A DNA stretch of 64,000 bases from Candidatus Margulisiibacteriota bacterium (GCA_041650635.1 JBAZKV010000004.1:31566-95565), one strand, 5' to 3'. Positions 1 through 8,677 are shown, counted from the stretch's first letter. Numbers and translations: made by a program. The notes: generated by a model not told the origin, from the sequence alone.

Positions 1-437
1 AGAGCGCGCTCTATCATGGACTTGTGCGTCTTGATAAGAGGGAAAATGCTTTTGACTCCCAGAAGGTCGGGGGCAACAAGGATGTAGATATGAAGGATAT
101 GGCTGTCCAGTATTTCTGTGTTAAGGAGCAGCTTTCTGAGCATTACGGTCTGGGCTGAAGGGACTATTCCCAGGACATCTTCTCCTGCCTTAACAGAGGC
201 CAAGGTGTGTCCGCAGGCGCATATGCCGCAGATCCTGCTGGTAATATGCTGGGCTTCCCAGATAGAGCGCCCTACAAGCATGGACTCAAAGAATCTGGGG
301 GATTCTATGACCTGGAATTGGCATTTTTCCAAAGCGCCGTTCTTAACATCCACGACTATGCTGCCATGGCCCTCCACCCTTGTAAGGTAGTGGACATCTA
401 TCTTAACGTTCTTTGCGCTATTTGAACTCGTTGTCAT
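1..437 (-). CDS. hydA: [NiFe] hydrogenase large (alpha) subunit, 3' part outside window
   Basis: Catalytic subunit of a cytoplasmic group 3b-like bidirectional NADP-linked [NiFe] hydrogenase. The first 145 codons are visible and the gene runs off the left edge. I read the start as the ATG at 437-435, which overlaps the end of the small-subunit gene by 20 bp. The N-terminus carries YLTRVEGHG and then RICGICACGH (about residues 68-77), the L1 motif whose two cysteines bind the Ni and Fe. The C-terminal L2 cysteines lie outside the window. It is the last visible gene of the minus-strand order hypA-like, beta, gamma, delta, alpha, typical of sulfhydrogenase operons. Identity is sure; the 3b subgroup is inferred from the partner subunits. 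Confidence 0.93.
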   Translation of the reverse strand, partial: MTTSSNSAKNVKIDVHYLTRVEGHGSIVVDVKNGALEKCQFQVIESPRFFESMLVGRSIWEAQHITSRICGICACGHTLASVKAGEDVLGIVPSAQTVMLRKLLLNTEILDSHILHIYILVAPDLLGVKSIFPLIKTHKSMIERA

Positions 438-1185
438 ATTTTGCTCCGGTGGAGTCATTATAAAGCGTGAACTTATTAAGTATGTCTTCTACTGTAAGGC
501 CGTATTTGAGTAAAATGTCCTTCTGGGCCGAGGATGCAGGGTCGCTCAGGAGCCCCCTGCAGCCGTAGCACTTGTTGCCATTGTTTATGCACCAGGAATT
601 GCAGCCCGCCCTGGTGACCGGGCCCAGACAATCTTCCCCCTTTTCGTAGCGGCAGACATTCTCGTTCATTTTACACTCAATGCAAACCGGATGATCGGGA
701 ACAGCATAGGGCTTTCCCAGCAGGATGCACTTGATAACGGAGATCACTTCCGGAACATAGACCGGACAGCCGTTAATGAAGTAATCAACAGACACCACCT
801 CGTGGACAGGCATGGTCTTTACAGTGTTGACCCCTCCTGCCTTGTCCCCGTATACCGTTCTTTTTGCTTCTTCAAGCGGTTTTCTGTTCTTCATCCCGTT
901 TATGCCGCCTATAGTGGCGCAGGCACCCAGGGCAACGACCACCTTGGCTTTTTCCCTAATGGTTTTTATCCTTTTTATGTCGTTCTCTGTGGTAATACTG
1001 CCTTCTACAAAGGCAATGTCATAATCCTGGCCGTTCTCCGACATGATCTCCCTGAAGTTAACGATATCCACCAGTTCCAAAAGCTCCAAAAGGGTAGAGC
1101 CTATATTGGCGAACTGCAGCTGGCAGCCCTCGCAGTCCGAAAAATCAAAGAACGCCAGTTTCGGTTTTCTTTCAGGCTTTTTCAA
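418..1185 (-). CDS. hydD: [NiFe] hydrogenase small (delta) subunit
   Basis: Electron-transfer subunit of the cytoplasmic hydrogenase, 255 aa, with no Tat signal. The proximal cluster ligands are visible as CEGCQLQF near residue 19, then GACA near 88 and GCPV near 140. The C-terminal third holds further cysteines (CIEC, CRYEKGEDC, CNSWC, CYGC) for medial and distal Fe-S clusters. It overlaps the gamma gene upstream by 14 bp and the alpha gene downstream by 20 bp, so translation of the operon is probably coupled. This short soluble form matches group 3 rather than membrane-bound group 1 enzymes. The subunit name follows the Pyrococcus sulfhydrogenase. Confidence 0.92.
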   Translation of the reverse strand: MKKPERKPKLAFFDFSDCEGCQLQFANIGSTLLELLELVDIVNFREIMSENGQDYDIAFVEGSITTENDIKRIKTIREKAKVVVALGACATIGGINGMKNRKPLEEAKRTVYGDKAGGVNTVKTMPVHEVVSVDYFINGCPVYVPEVISVIKCILLGKPYAVPDHPVCIECKMNENVCRYEKGEDCLGPVTRAGCNSWCINNGNKCYGCRGLLSDPASSAQKDILLKYGLTVEDILNKFTLYNDSTGAKYDNEFK

Positions 1186-2032
1186 GGCATTCCCCCTTAA
1201 ATTGCTTTATCTGCTCATAGGTAAAAACCGGTCCGCTCTGGCACACATAAGTTCCTTCTATCTGGCAGTGGCCGCACTTACCGAGCCCGCATTTCATCCT
1301 GCGCTCAAGAGAGACCAGTATCTGGTGGTCCGGTATCTTTTTCTCCAAAAGATGCACTATCACAAATTTATACATTACCGGAGGGCCTACTACCACTCCG
1401 TAAGTTCTTTCGGGAATGATATCCACTCCCGGTATCAGGGTCGTTATCAGCCCTACATTGCCTGCCCATTCATCGTCAGGTTTGTCCACGGTGCAGCTGA
1501 ACTTTATCTCGGACCTTTTCATCCACTCGCTGGTCTCCCTGCCAAAAAGGATCTCTTTAGGGGTTTTGCATCCCAGAAGTATCTGCACATTTCCAAACTC
1601 ATTCCTCTGGGCAGTGACATATCTGATAAGGGATCTCAAGGGAACAAGCCCAAGCCCGCCCCCTATGATCAAAAGATCAAAGCCCGACATGCTGTCCACG
1701 GGGAATCCTTTGCCGTAAGGGCCCCGTATCCCCACCAGATCGCCTTTTTCGAGCCTGTGAAGCTGCCTGGTGAGCGAACCCACTGCACGGACCGTCAGCT
1801 CAAAATAACCTTTGTCGGTAGGGGATGAGCAAACAGAAATAGGAGCTTCTCCAAAACCGAAGACCGAGACCATTACGAACTGGCCCGGCATATGTCCAAG
1901 CTCCCTTTTTCCTTCCAACTCTATGCGGAAAAGTTTTTCCTGCTCTCCCTCCATCCGGGTTTCAACGATCTTTCCCTTCATCTGGCCATAGGGAAAGGAG
2001 CCCATTTTTTCTAAAAGCTCTTTTCTGTCCAT
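1172..2032 (-). CDS. hydG: Hydrogenase gamma subunit, FAD/NAD(P)-binding with [2Fe-2S]
   Basis: Diaphorase subunit passing electrons between NAD(P)H and the hydrogenase Fe-S chain. It belongs to the ferredoxin-NADP reductase/dihydroorotate dehydrogenase PyrK fold. An FAD-binding barrel fills about residues 15-105, with GQFVMVSV and APISVCSSP near the flavin. The nucleotide-binding domain contains GGGLGLVPL, and a C-terminal [2Fe-2S] site is seen as CGLGKCGHCQ followed by CQSGP. I prefer ATG 2032, placed 7 nt after a GAGG; an adjacent GTG at 2035 would add one residue. The start overlaps the beta-subunit stop (ATGA type). Confidence 0.88.
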   Translation of the reverse strand: MDRKELLEKMGSFPYGQMKGKIVETRMEGEQEKLFRIELEGKRELGHMPGQFVMVSVFGFGEAPISVCSSPTDKGYFELTVRAVGSLTRQLHRLEKGDLVGIRGPYGKGFPVDSMSGFDLLIIGGGLGLVPLRSLIRYVTAQRNEFGNVQILLGCKTPKEILFGRETSEWMKRSEIKFSCTVDKPDDEWAGNVGLITTLIPGVDIIPERTYGVVVGPPVMYKFVIVHLLEKKIPDHQILVSLERRMKCGLGKCGHCQIEGTYVCQSGPVFTYEQIKQFKGECLEKA

Positions 2033-3063
2033 CACGCAACCTCTTTCAGCAGCGCGTTCACGGTCTCTTTAAGGTCGATACCGGCCATGCAGGCCCTGGT
2101 GCATCTTCCGCAGCCCGTGCAGAAATACCTGTTGAATTTGTCCGCAGGGTATTTAAATTTTCTATAATATCTGTGTCTTTGCCTTAAGTCGCGGCCTTTT
2201 CTAAAATCATGGCCCCCGGCGACTTTTGCAAAATCCTCCATTTGGCAGGAATCCCAGATCCTGTACCTTGTGCCGCTGCCAAGGTCAAGCGACAATTCGT
2301 CCTCGACATTAAAGCAGTAGCAGGTAGGGCAGACCGAAGTGCAATTGCCGCAGCCCACGCATCTTCTCCCAGTATCCTCCCATACCTTGGCGTTAAAACC
2401 TTTATCAAAGGCCTCATACACTTTGGAGACGGGAGCGTCCAATTCCTCTTTGAAGACCCGGTTCTTTTCTTCTCTGGCGCTGTCCAGCGCTTTCATGTTT
2501 GAGCTATCTGCCTTCTTGATATAGGAGAGTCCTTTTATAAGAGCTTCCCCCTTTTCGGAATTAACATGGATAATGTAGCTGTCCCCTATATCAGTAAGCA
2601 TCAGATCGTAACCGCCCCTTGGCAGATGATTGCCCATAGAGGCGCATGAGGCGTGGCTGTCGCAGTATTTCATGCACTCGAAGCCTATGATGGTCATCCT
2701 GTCTTTTCTGCTAAGGTAATACGGGTCGGCCGGCTGCTCCCTAAAAACGGCATCCATGCACTGTATGCCGGCTATGTCGCAGGTGTGTACCGCGAAAAGG
2801 ATGAACTCTTCGGGTTCCTTGAGGTCCCTTTCTTCCTTAAGGGTCTTTGTGTCGAACTTTGCCAGCTTCTCTTTCTGCGGAAAATAATACTTTTTTGGCG
2901 GAAGGATCGTAGGGATATAGTCCAGGCAGATCTCGCTCACATCCTTTATGGGTCTGAAAACATAGAGATTTTCTTTCTTTTTGGGGGCATAAAAGCGGGC
3001 CTTTTTCTGAAGGTGGCGGATCCATTTTTCAAGGTCCGTTTTTTTGACCAACGCGTATTTCAT
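2032..3063 (-). CDS. hydB: Hydrogenase beta subunit, two [4Fe-4S] (HydB/AsrA-like)
   Basis: Iron-sulfur subunit of the same hydrogenase, related to HydB of archaeal sulfhydrogenase and to AsrA of anaerobic sulfite reductase; 343 aa. The N-terminal part has the family's cysteine-rich stretch (CMKYCDSHASC, about residues 128-138). Two ferredoxin-type motifs lie at the C-terminus: CVGCGNCTSVCP and CTGCGRCTRACM. It would carry electrons between the gamma flavin subunit and the delta subunit. It overlaps the small HypA-like gene upstream and the gamma gene downstream by a few bases. Whether the complex also reduces sulfur cannot be told from sequence. Confidence 0.87.
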   Translation of the reverse strand: MKYALVKKTDLEKWIRHLQKKARFYAPKKKENLYVFRPIKDVSEICLDYIPTILPPKKYYFPQKEKLAKFDTKTLKEERDLKEPEEFILFAVHTCDIAGIQCMDAVFREQPADPYYLSRKDRMTIIGFECMKYCDSHASCASMGNHLPRGGYDLMLTDIGDSYIIHVNSEKGEALIKGLSYIKKADSSNMKALDSAREEKNRVFKEELDAPVSKVYEAFDKGFNAKVWEDTGRRCVGCGNCTSVCPTCYCFNVEDELSLDLGSGTRYRIWDSCQMEDFAKVAGGHDFRKGRDLRQRHRYYRKFKYPADKFNRYFCTGCGRCTRACMAGIDLKETVNALLKEVA

Positions 3064-3302
3064 GCGTATTCCAGTTCGGTTATCTCAAATTCAGGGCCAT
3101 AGGGGACTTCTTTAAAATCTATCTCTATGTCTTTGCCTCCCGAATTTAGGGCGGCCTGCTCAAAATGGGACAAAAAGTGTTCCCTGCTCAAGCCGGAAAA
3201 TCTGGAAAGGTTAACGGATATCTTTCTGATCTTCTTGTCCGAAGCTTTTTCTTCTTCCTCAAGGTACCTTATCAAATTTTGGAACAAGTGCGCCTCGTGC
3301 AT
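3060..3302 (-). CDS. HypA-like nickel chaperone lacking the zinc domain
   Basis: First gene of the hydrogenase operon, 80 aa. It begins MHEAHL, keeping His2, the nickel ligand of HypA, and the following fold (ISVNLSRFSGLS..., IEIDFKEVP) matches the HypA core. HypA is normally about 113-118 aa and carries a zinc hairpin with two CxxC motifs before the last strand. Here there is no cysteine at all: the chain passes from KEVPYGP directly into FEITELEYA, which resembles the final HypA strand. It looks like a clean deletion of the zinc loop. It may be a dedicated nickel chaperone or an assembly factor for this enzyme; family membership is likely, function inferred. Confidence 0.7.
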   Translation of the reverse strand: MHEAHLFQNLIRYLEEEEKASDKKIRKISVNLSRFSGLSREHFLSHFEQAALNSGGKDIEIDFKEVPYGPEFEITELEYA

Positions 3303-3315
3303 GATGAGTGTAGAT

Positions 3316-3324
3316 ATTATAGCA
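3316..3324 (-). promoter_or_regulatory. Extended -10 promoter of the hydrogenase operon
   Basis: On the minus strand the sequence reads TGcTATAAT, 13 nt before the ATG of the HypA-like gene. The mRNA leader would be only about 6-7 nt, and no Shine-Dalgarno is visible. Confidence 0.6.
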
Positions 3325-3358
3325 AATAAATGAAATTAAAATGCAAACAGGCCGATAA

Positions 3359-4408
3359 ATGGTAGATATGGGCAAAAAGATCACAGGCCAGACCCCGCAA
3401 TTCCTCTCGCATACGGCATGGCTTACAAGCGGCCCATTCTCGGTACGCCTTGGCAGACAGGTCTCGCGCCTCATGTGTTCGGACAGAGAGCTTCAGGGAA
3501 TGCTGGCGCCAAAAGTGAACGGCGACGCAAGGTTGAGCCTGTTCCATGATGTCAGGACAAGGGTCCGGGAGATCTACGGAGGCATATGGACCGGGGCTGT
3601 TAATGCTTACGATACTTTCAAAACCGCTAATCCGGAATTATTTGCCCAGCTTGTTGATAAAGGGTATGTAGACAGAGCGGGAAATATGCTTCAAGGGCTG
3701 GGAAGCGTCCGCAAGGCTGCGGATATAAGAATTAATGCCGGCACATCAGAAAAAAGTCATATTTTCGATTTGCTGAGGATCTGCTTTCTTCCATTCCAGA
3801 TGGCAGTAGAACACGGACTTGACACATTGCCTTGCCCGGGATACCTTATGGGGCTTGCCCAGGAATGGCCTGTAACGGATGACGAGATGTTGGGAATGGC
3901 TTTACGGCACGAGGCAGGTCACATTGCGGCAGGCTTTATTTCTGAGGAGGACATAATCGGACTTAACGGCCGGTTTTCTAGAGGTCCTTTCGAAAGAGAG
4001 GTTCTGGCCACTCTTATAAACGCATTCGAAGACAATAAAGTTGTCCGCTTCCAGCTTATGAACGGCTTTAGGGGTTCGGCCGAGGGTTATGTGGAAATTT
4101 CGATCGGTATTTTCAGGAGAAGGCTTCAGGTCATGCAGGCTCGGGACAAATGGATGATCCCGTTCCATTATCTTTCCCATGTCTTTATGGTGCCGCTTGC
4201 CTTTGAAATGGTACAGGACCCGGGCGCGGCAGATATATCAAAAAGAGTAGACAATCTATACAAGAAATATGTTGACGACAAAAGCAGGGCTCTAATAAAA
4301 AGACTGGAAGAGGCAGCAGGCCTAATTATAGAAGGTCCTGAATGGACCAGGCCGGAGGTCTTTAGTTCAATATTTGATCCCGTAGCCCTATGGGCAAAGA
4401 CCCTTTAA
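3359..4408 (+). CDS. Orphan protein with HExxH metallopeptidase motif
   Basis: A 349-aa protein that I cannot assign to a family. A zinc-peptidase-like HEAGH lies near residues 184-188 in LRHEAGHIAAGF, followed about 35 residues later by NAFEDNKV, where an acidic residue could be a third metal ligand. That spacing recalls the HExxH ... N-ED pattern upstream of CobT/NorD-type proteins, but no VWA domain follows. There is no signal peptide or clear membrane segment. It stands alone between divergent hydrogenase genes and convergent hppA. The start could be ATG 3359 or ATG 3368. The peptidase role is an inference from one motif. Confidence 0.6.
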   Translation: MVDMGKKITGQTPQFLSHTAWLTSGPFSVRLGRQVSRLMCSDRELQGMLAPKVNGDARLSLFHDVRTRVREIYGGIWTGAVNAYDTFKTANPELFAQLVDKGYVDRAGNMLQGLGSVRKAADIRINAGTSEKSHIFDLLRICFLPFQMAVEHGLDTLPCPGYLMGLAQEWPVTDDEMLGMALRHEAGHIAAGFISEEDIIGLNGRFSRGPFEREVLATLINAFEDNKVVRFQLMNGFRGSAEGYVEISIGIFRRRLQVMQARDKWMIPFHYLSHVFMVPLAFEMVQDPGAADISKRVDNLYKKYVDDKSRALIKRLEEAAGLIIEGPEWTRPEVFSSIFDPVALWAKTL

Positions 4409-4417
4409 CCATAAAAA

Positions 4418-4439
4418 AAGGCGGCCTAAAGGCCGCCTT
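4418..4439 (-). terminator. Bidirectional rho-independent terminator
   Basis: A perfect 9-bp stem (AAGGCGGCC / GGCCGCCTT) with a TAAA loop lies between two convergent genes. On the minus strand it is followed by a run of seven Ts, so it mainly ends the eno-hppA transcript. The plus-strand T tract is weak. Confidence 0.85.
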
Positions 4440-4460
4440 AAATAGTGAACTGACCAAGGG

Positions 4461-6716
4461 TTACAACTGCTTTTTTGCGTTCCCCCTCTTGTTCATATAG
4501 ACCGCAAGAATGACCAGCAGCACGGACACTGTAATGATCACGGTCTTAACCGCCGGAGAAACCCCGTGAAATATGAGCGGCACTATCAAAAGCGCCACAA
4601 GGTTCATGACCTTGATCAGAGGGTTAAGGGCAGGGCCTGCGGTGTCTTTGAACGGATCCCCGACAGTATCGCCGATGACCGCGGCTTTGTGGGCGTCAGA
4701 ACCTTTTCCTCCCAGCATCCCCATCTCAATGGCTTTTTTAGCGTTGTCCCAAATGCCGCCTGAATTGGCAAGGAGCACGGCCAAAAGCTGTCCGACCAGA
4801 ATTGCTCCTGCAAGAAAACCGCCCAGCGCAGCCGTGCCAAGGGCAAAGCCGACAGCTATCGGAGTGAATATTGCAAGCAGTGCCGGGCCGATCAACTCCT
4901 TTTGTGCGGCAGATGTTACTATGTCAACGCACTTAAAATATTCCGGCTTGTTCTTCTTTTCCATTATTCCGGGTATTTCCCTGAACTGCCGCCTTACTTC
5001 TTCCACGACCATCTGGGCAGCCCTTCCCACAGCCTTGATAAGGAATGACGAGAACAGGAAGGTTACGGCGCCCCCGATAAGAAGGCCGATGAACACATCG
5101 GACATGTTCAATTGAATACCGGTCTCAAGCAGGCCGCCTTCTTCCACGAAAGACCTGAACAGGGCTATCGCAGCAATGACAGCGGTCGCTATCGCAAAAC
5201 CTTTGGTAAGAGCCTTTGTGGTGTTGCCAACGGCATCAAGTTTGGAGACGATCTTTTCGGCCTTGCTTCCCTGGCCTCTGTAAGTACCGGACATTTCAAA
5301 GATCCCGTTAGCGTTGTCGGCGATCGGCCCGTAAGTGTCCATTGCCAGGATAAAACCGGTCGTTGTCAACAGTCCCAGTCCCGCAAGGGCGACCCCGTAC
5401 GCCGACAGTGCCATATTGCCCCCGAAGATGGCCATGGAGGCAAAAATGGTGGCTGATATTGCGACAATAGACCAGACCGAGGATTCCTGCGCCAGAGCAA
5501 AACCGGAAAGGATCAATGTTGCCGGCCCGGACTTGGCGGACTCAACGGTCTCTTTAATGGGATTGTTCTCTGTGTGGGTAAAATAATTGGTCAGCATCTC
5601 TATTACCACTGCCAGCACTATTCCGACAAAGGTGGCAAGAGCAAACCTCCACCATTCTGCGCCCGGTATCGGATAGTTAAGATAGAGATAACAGATAGCG
5701 ACAAAACCGATTATCGAAGTTATAGAGGCTACCCAAAAACCAAAATTGATCGGCTTCATCGGGTCCCCGATCTCTTCTGTGTCTTTGCCTCTGACGGACC
5801 ATGTGCCTATGATGGAAGCGAACACTCCGACTGCTCTGACAAGAAGCGGGTACATGACAAGCTTCAGCGCCATAAGGGCTGCCATTCCGCCAAAAAGCGC
5901 CTGAAAGCCTTTGTCCGCAAGCGTTGCCGCTCCCAATATAAGGGCAGCGACAAGGGTCACCTCGTAGCTTTCAAAAACATCCGCTGCCATTCCGGCGCAG
6001 TCCCCGACATTGTCCCCGACATTGTCGGCTATGACCGCCGCGTTCCTGGGATCGTCCTCCGGTATGTTCTTTTCCACTTTTCCTACCAGGTCCGCGCCGA
6101 CATCAGCCGCTTTGGTGTAAATGCCGCCGCCTATCCTCATGAACAGCGCAACAAGGCATCCGCCAAAACCAAAACCAACCAGGACCTTCATGGCATCCTG
6201 TTTAAAGATCAGGAATATGAGCGTGGCGCCGAGCAGCCCAAGCCCCACGGTGAACATGCCCGATACGGTACCGGCCTCAAAAGCGACCTCAAGGGCTTTC
6301 TTAAAGCTGGTAAGAGCGGCATTTGCCACTCTGACATTTGCCCTTACCGCAAGGTTCATTCCCACAAAGCCAGCCCCGGCCGAAGCAAAAGCCCCCAAAA
6401 GGAAGGCAATGGCTATGCCAAAGGGAAGCACGGGGTTATCAGGAAATACGGGGACATACATGAAATACAGTCCCACAGTGATAAGCGCTATGAATATGCC
6501 CATCACTTTGAACTGCCTTGTAAGATAAGCGGCAGAGCCTTCCTGTATGGCTTTTGCCACCTCGATCATTTCCTTAGAGCCTTGGGGCGCCCGGAGGACC
6601 TTCCAGGCCATGTAAGCTCCGTACAACAGGGCAACAAGCGCGGAAGCGAGCACCAGCCAAAGAAGACCGGATTCAAGCGGACGCAGAGCGGGCAGAACTA
6701 TGGATGCTTCTGACAT
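4461..6716 (-). CDS. hppA: Membrane-bound proton-translocating pyrophosphatase
   Basis: Hydrolyses pyrophosphate and pumps ions across the inner membrane; 751 aa with about 16 membrane helices. The catalytic loop DVGADLVGKVE and the acidic DNVGDNVGDCAG stretch are intact near residues 205-245, and the C-terminal DTVGDPFKDTAGP is present. The diagnostic segment near residues 494-503 is GNTTKALTKG. Lysine in place of the alanine of K+-dependent enzymes marks the K+-independent, proton-pumping subfamily. It lies 12 bp after enolase with a Shine-Dalgarno (AAAGGAAG) and is probably cotranscribed with it. It would conserve energy from biosynthetic PPi in a fermenter. Confidence 0.96.
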   Translation of the reverse strand: MSEASIVLPALRPLESGLLWLVLASALVALLYGAYMAWKVLRAPQGSKEMIEVAKAIQEGSAAYLTRQFKVMGIFIALITVGLYFMYVPVFPDNPVLPFGIAIAFLLGAFASAGAGFVGMNLAVRANVRVANAALTSFKKALEVAFEAGTVSGMFTVGLGLLGATLIFLIFKQDAMKVLVGFGFGGCLVALFMRIGGGIYTKAADVGADLVGKVEKNIPEDDPRNAAVIADNVGDNVGDCAGMAADVFESYEVTLVAALILGAATLADKGFQALFGGMAALMALKLVMYPLLVRAVGVFASIIGTWSVRGKDTEEIGDPMKPINFGFWVASITSIIGFVAICYLYLNYPIPGAEWWRFALATFVGIVLAVVIEMLTNYFTHTENNPIKETVESAKSGPATLILSGFALAQESSVWSIVAISATIFASMAIFGGNMALSAYGVALAGLGLLTTTGFILAMDTYGPIADNANGIFEMSGTYRGQGSKAEKIVSKLDAVGNTTKALTKGFAIATAVIAAIALFRSFVEEGGLLETGIQLNMSDVFIGLLIGGAVTFLFSSFLIKAVGRAAQMVVEEVRRQFREIPGIMEKKNKPEYFKCVDIVTSAAQKELIGPALLAIFTPIAVGFALGTAALGGFLAGAILVGQLLAVLLANSGGIWDNAKKAIEMGMLGGKGSDAHKAAVIGDTVGDPFKDTAGPALNPLIKVMNLVALLIVPLIFHGVSPAVKTVIITVSVLLVILAVYMNKRGNAKKQL

Positions 6717-6728
6717 TTTTCTTCCTTT

Positions 6729-8057
6729 CTATTTATTTGCGAAGGCCTCGAGCCCGAGGTATTTTGCCTCTGTGCCGAGTTCCTCTTCGATCCTGAGCAA
6801 TTGGTTGTATTTGCAGACACGGTCCGTTCTGGCGGGAGCCCCCGTTTTTATCATTCCCGAATTTGTGGCGACCACCAGGTCGGCTATAGTGGTGTCCTCG
6901 GATTCGCCGCTCCTGTGGGACACGACAGAAGTGTATTTTGCCTTTCTTGCCATTTCCATCGCGGCAAGGGTCTCGGACAGGGAGCCTATCTGATTGAGCT
7001 TGATAAGTATTGAATTCCCGGCCTTTTCCTGTATACCCTTTGAAAGAAGTTTGACATTTGTAACAAAAAGGTCGTCGCCTACCAGCTGTATCTTTTTGCC
7101 GAGCCTTTTGGTCAACAGCTTCCAGCCTTCCCAGTCCTCCTGGGCAAGCCCGTCCTCGATAGAGATTATCGGGTAGTCGGAAGCAAGTTTTTCGTAGAGA
7201 TCGACCATTTCCTCTGATGAAAGAGCTCTTCCTTCGCTCTTCAATTCATATTTCCCGTTCTTATAGAATTCTGAAGAAGCGGGGTCCAGACAGATGTTTA
7301 TTTGTTCTCCCGGTTTGTATCCGGCTTTTTCCACGGCCTCTACTATTGCCTTAAGCGCCCCTTCATTGGTCCCCAACGCGGGAGCAAAACCGCCCTCATC
7401 TCCTACGGTCGTGGGCTGCCCCTTTGCTTTTACGACACCTTTAAGGGTGTGATAGACTTCCGCACACATTCTCAGCGCCTCTTTAAAAGACTTTGCTCCG
7501 GTCGGGGCTATCATGTATTCTTGGAACTCCGTGTTCCATCCGGCATGAGCGCCGCCGTTGAGCACATTCATCATGGGGGTGGGAAGCACTGCAGCTTTTT
7601 TGCCGCCGATATAGGAGAAAAGCGAGATCCCCAGACCGTTCGCGGCCGCGTGTGCCGCGGCAAGAGACACGGCAAGGATGGCATTGGCGCCTAGATTTGA
7701 TTTGTTTTCGGTCCCGTCCAGTTCAAGCATGGCCGCATCAATTTCGAATTGGGAGGTTACCGGCAGACCTTTAATTTTAACCTCGATCTTTGAAACATTG
7801 GCAACGGCTTTTTGGACCCCTTTGCCGAGATACCGGCCTTTGTTCCCGTCCCTTAACTCCAGTGCCTCGTGTATCCCTGTGGAGGCGCCGGAGGGTACAA
7901 TAGCCCTTCCCAGTGTGCCGTTCTTTGTAATGACATCGACCTCTACGGTGGGATTGCCTCTTGAATCAAGGACCTCCCTTCCGATGACCTTTTCTATCTT
8001 CATCCCTTCGGACCTCGAATTCTTTTTGCAGAACCTTTTTGCGATATCCTCGAACAT
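6729..8057 (-). CDS. eno: Enolase (phosphopyruvate hydratase)
   Basis: Converts 2-phosphoglycerate to phosphoenolpyruvate. All landmarks are present: REVLDSRGNPT at the usual N-terminus, GDEGGFAP, the metal ligands in SIEDGL and GDDLFVTN, and KLNQIGSLSET with the catalytic lysine. The start is uncertain. ATG 8057 has a strong AAAGGAG six nt upstream but adds 18 residues before the family's normal N-terminus. ATG 8003 (MKIEKVIGREV) has a GAGGT about 8 nt upstream and gives the standard length. I list the longer form because its ribosome site is better. First gene of the eno-hppA pair. Confidence 0.95.
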   Translation of the reverse strand: MFEDIAKRFCKKNSRSEGMKIEKVIGREVLDSRGNPTVEVDVITKNGTLGRAIVPSGASTGIHEALELRDGNKGRYLGKGVQKAVANVSKIEVKIKGLPVTSQFEIDAAMLELDGTENKSNLGANAILAVSLAAAHAAANGLGISLFSYIGGKKAAVLPTPMMNVLNGGAHAGWNTEFQEYMIAPTGAKSFKEALRMCAEVYHTLKGVVKAKGQPTTVGDEGGFAPALGTNEGALKAIVEAVEKAGYKPGEQINICLDPASSEFYKNGKYELKSEGRALSSEEMVDLYEKLASDYPIISIEDGLAQEDWEGWKLLTKRLGKKIQLVGDDLFVTNVKLLSKGIQEKAGNSILIKLNQIGSLSETLAAMEMARKAKYTSVVSHRSGESEDTTIADLVVATNSGMIKTGAPARTDRVCKYNQLLRIEEELGTEAKYLGLEAFANK

Positions 8058-8097
8058 CTATGGCTCCTTTCGGGAAAATTGCGTATCAAACAGCACC

Positions 8098-8106
8098 ATT
8101 TTATCA
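8098..8106 (-). promoter_or_regulatory. Extended -10 promoter of eno-hppA
   Basis: The minus strand reads TGaTAAAAT. The transcript would start near 8091 and carry about 34 nt of leader with the AAAGGAG ribosome site of eno, in contrast to the leaderless genes elsewhere in the window. Confidence 0.55.
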
Positions 8107-8152
8107 CAAAAAATATCCCTGTGTTCCCGTACGGTCTTTGAGAATGCTCAGA

Positions 8153-8161
8153 TGTTATAAT
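8153..8161 (+). promoter_or_regulatory. Extended -10 promoter, leaderless acetyltransferase gene
   Basis: TGtTATAAT ends 6 nt before the ATG at 8168, so transcription should begin at or next to the start codon. No ribosome site fits in between. Confidence 0.65.
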
Positions 8162-8167
8162 GTCCGC

Positions 8168-8677
8168 ATGTACGCGGTAAACAGGCTTACTCAAGATTTT
8201 CTGGATAAACACCCAAAACTGTACAGCATGTTCGGTTCCTGTTATTTTATGCTTTGCGGCACCACTCCCCACTCTTATGATCTCTTCCGCAGAACGATTT
8301 TCTATGGCGAAAAAGAGACTGCCGCATTTGCAGCTGCTGACACAGACACAAGAAGAATAACGGCCATCATAGTGTTCAACCAATTCGGCAAAGAAAATGA
8401 CTCCATCTTTATGCACATCATTCCAGTTGAGGGGGCGCCTTTGGACGCTAACGGGATGTCGGAAGTCTTGAAGCAGATAATTAGTGAAGCGGTAAAGAAA
8501 TTCGATCTTAATCGCATCTACTCGAATGTGATGGATGTCGAGGATTTTGCGAAAAAGGCGCTTGAAAAAACGGGGTTTTGCATTGAGGCCGAAATGAAGG
8601 AACAGATATTCTTTAAAGGGCAGCTCAGGTCCGTGCTTGTATATGTTTTTTCCCCAAAAGGGCAGGACAATGCTTGA
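8168..8677 (+). CDS. GNAT-like acyltransferase
   Basis: A 169-aa protein with the general look of the GNAT fold. There is a central strand pair (RRITAIIVFNQFG... SIFMHIIPVEG), a helix (MSEVLKQIISEAVKKFDLNRIYSNV) and the late ALEKTGFCIEAEMKEQ turn typical of acetyltransferases. The acetyl-CoA pyrophosphate loop is not a clear Q/RxxGxG/A, so activity is uncertain. I chose ATG 8168 because the extended -10 sits 6 nt upstream; longer readings would begin within or upstream of that promoter. Its 3' end overlaps the next acetyltransferase by 8 bp, so the two form an operon. Substrate unknown. Confidence 0.6.
   Translation: MYAVNRLTQDFLDKHPKLYSMFGSCYFMLCGTTPHSYDLFRRTIFYGEKETAAFAAADTDTRRITAIIVFNQFGKENDSIFMHIIPVEGAPLDANGMSEVLKQIISEAVKKFDLNRIYSNVMDVEDFAKKALEKTGFCIEAEMKEQIFFKGQLRSVLVYVFSPKGQDNA

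Noticed and set aside
5574..6713. Long plus-strand open frame (379 codons) across hppA
   Set aside because: It is antisense to a clear H+-pyrophosphatase, has low-complexity Lys/His/Tyr-rich content and no recognisable domain.
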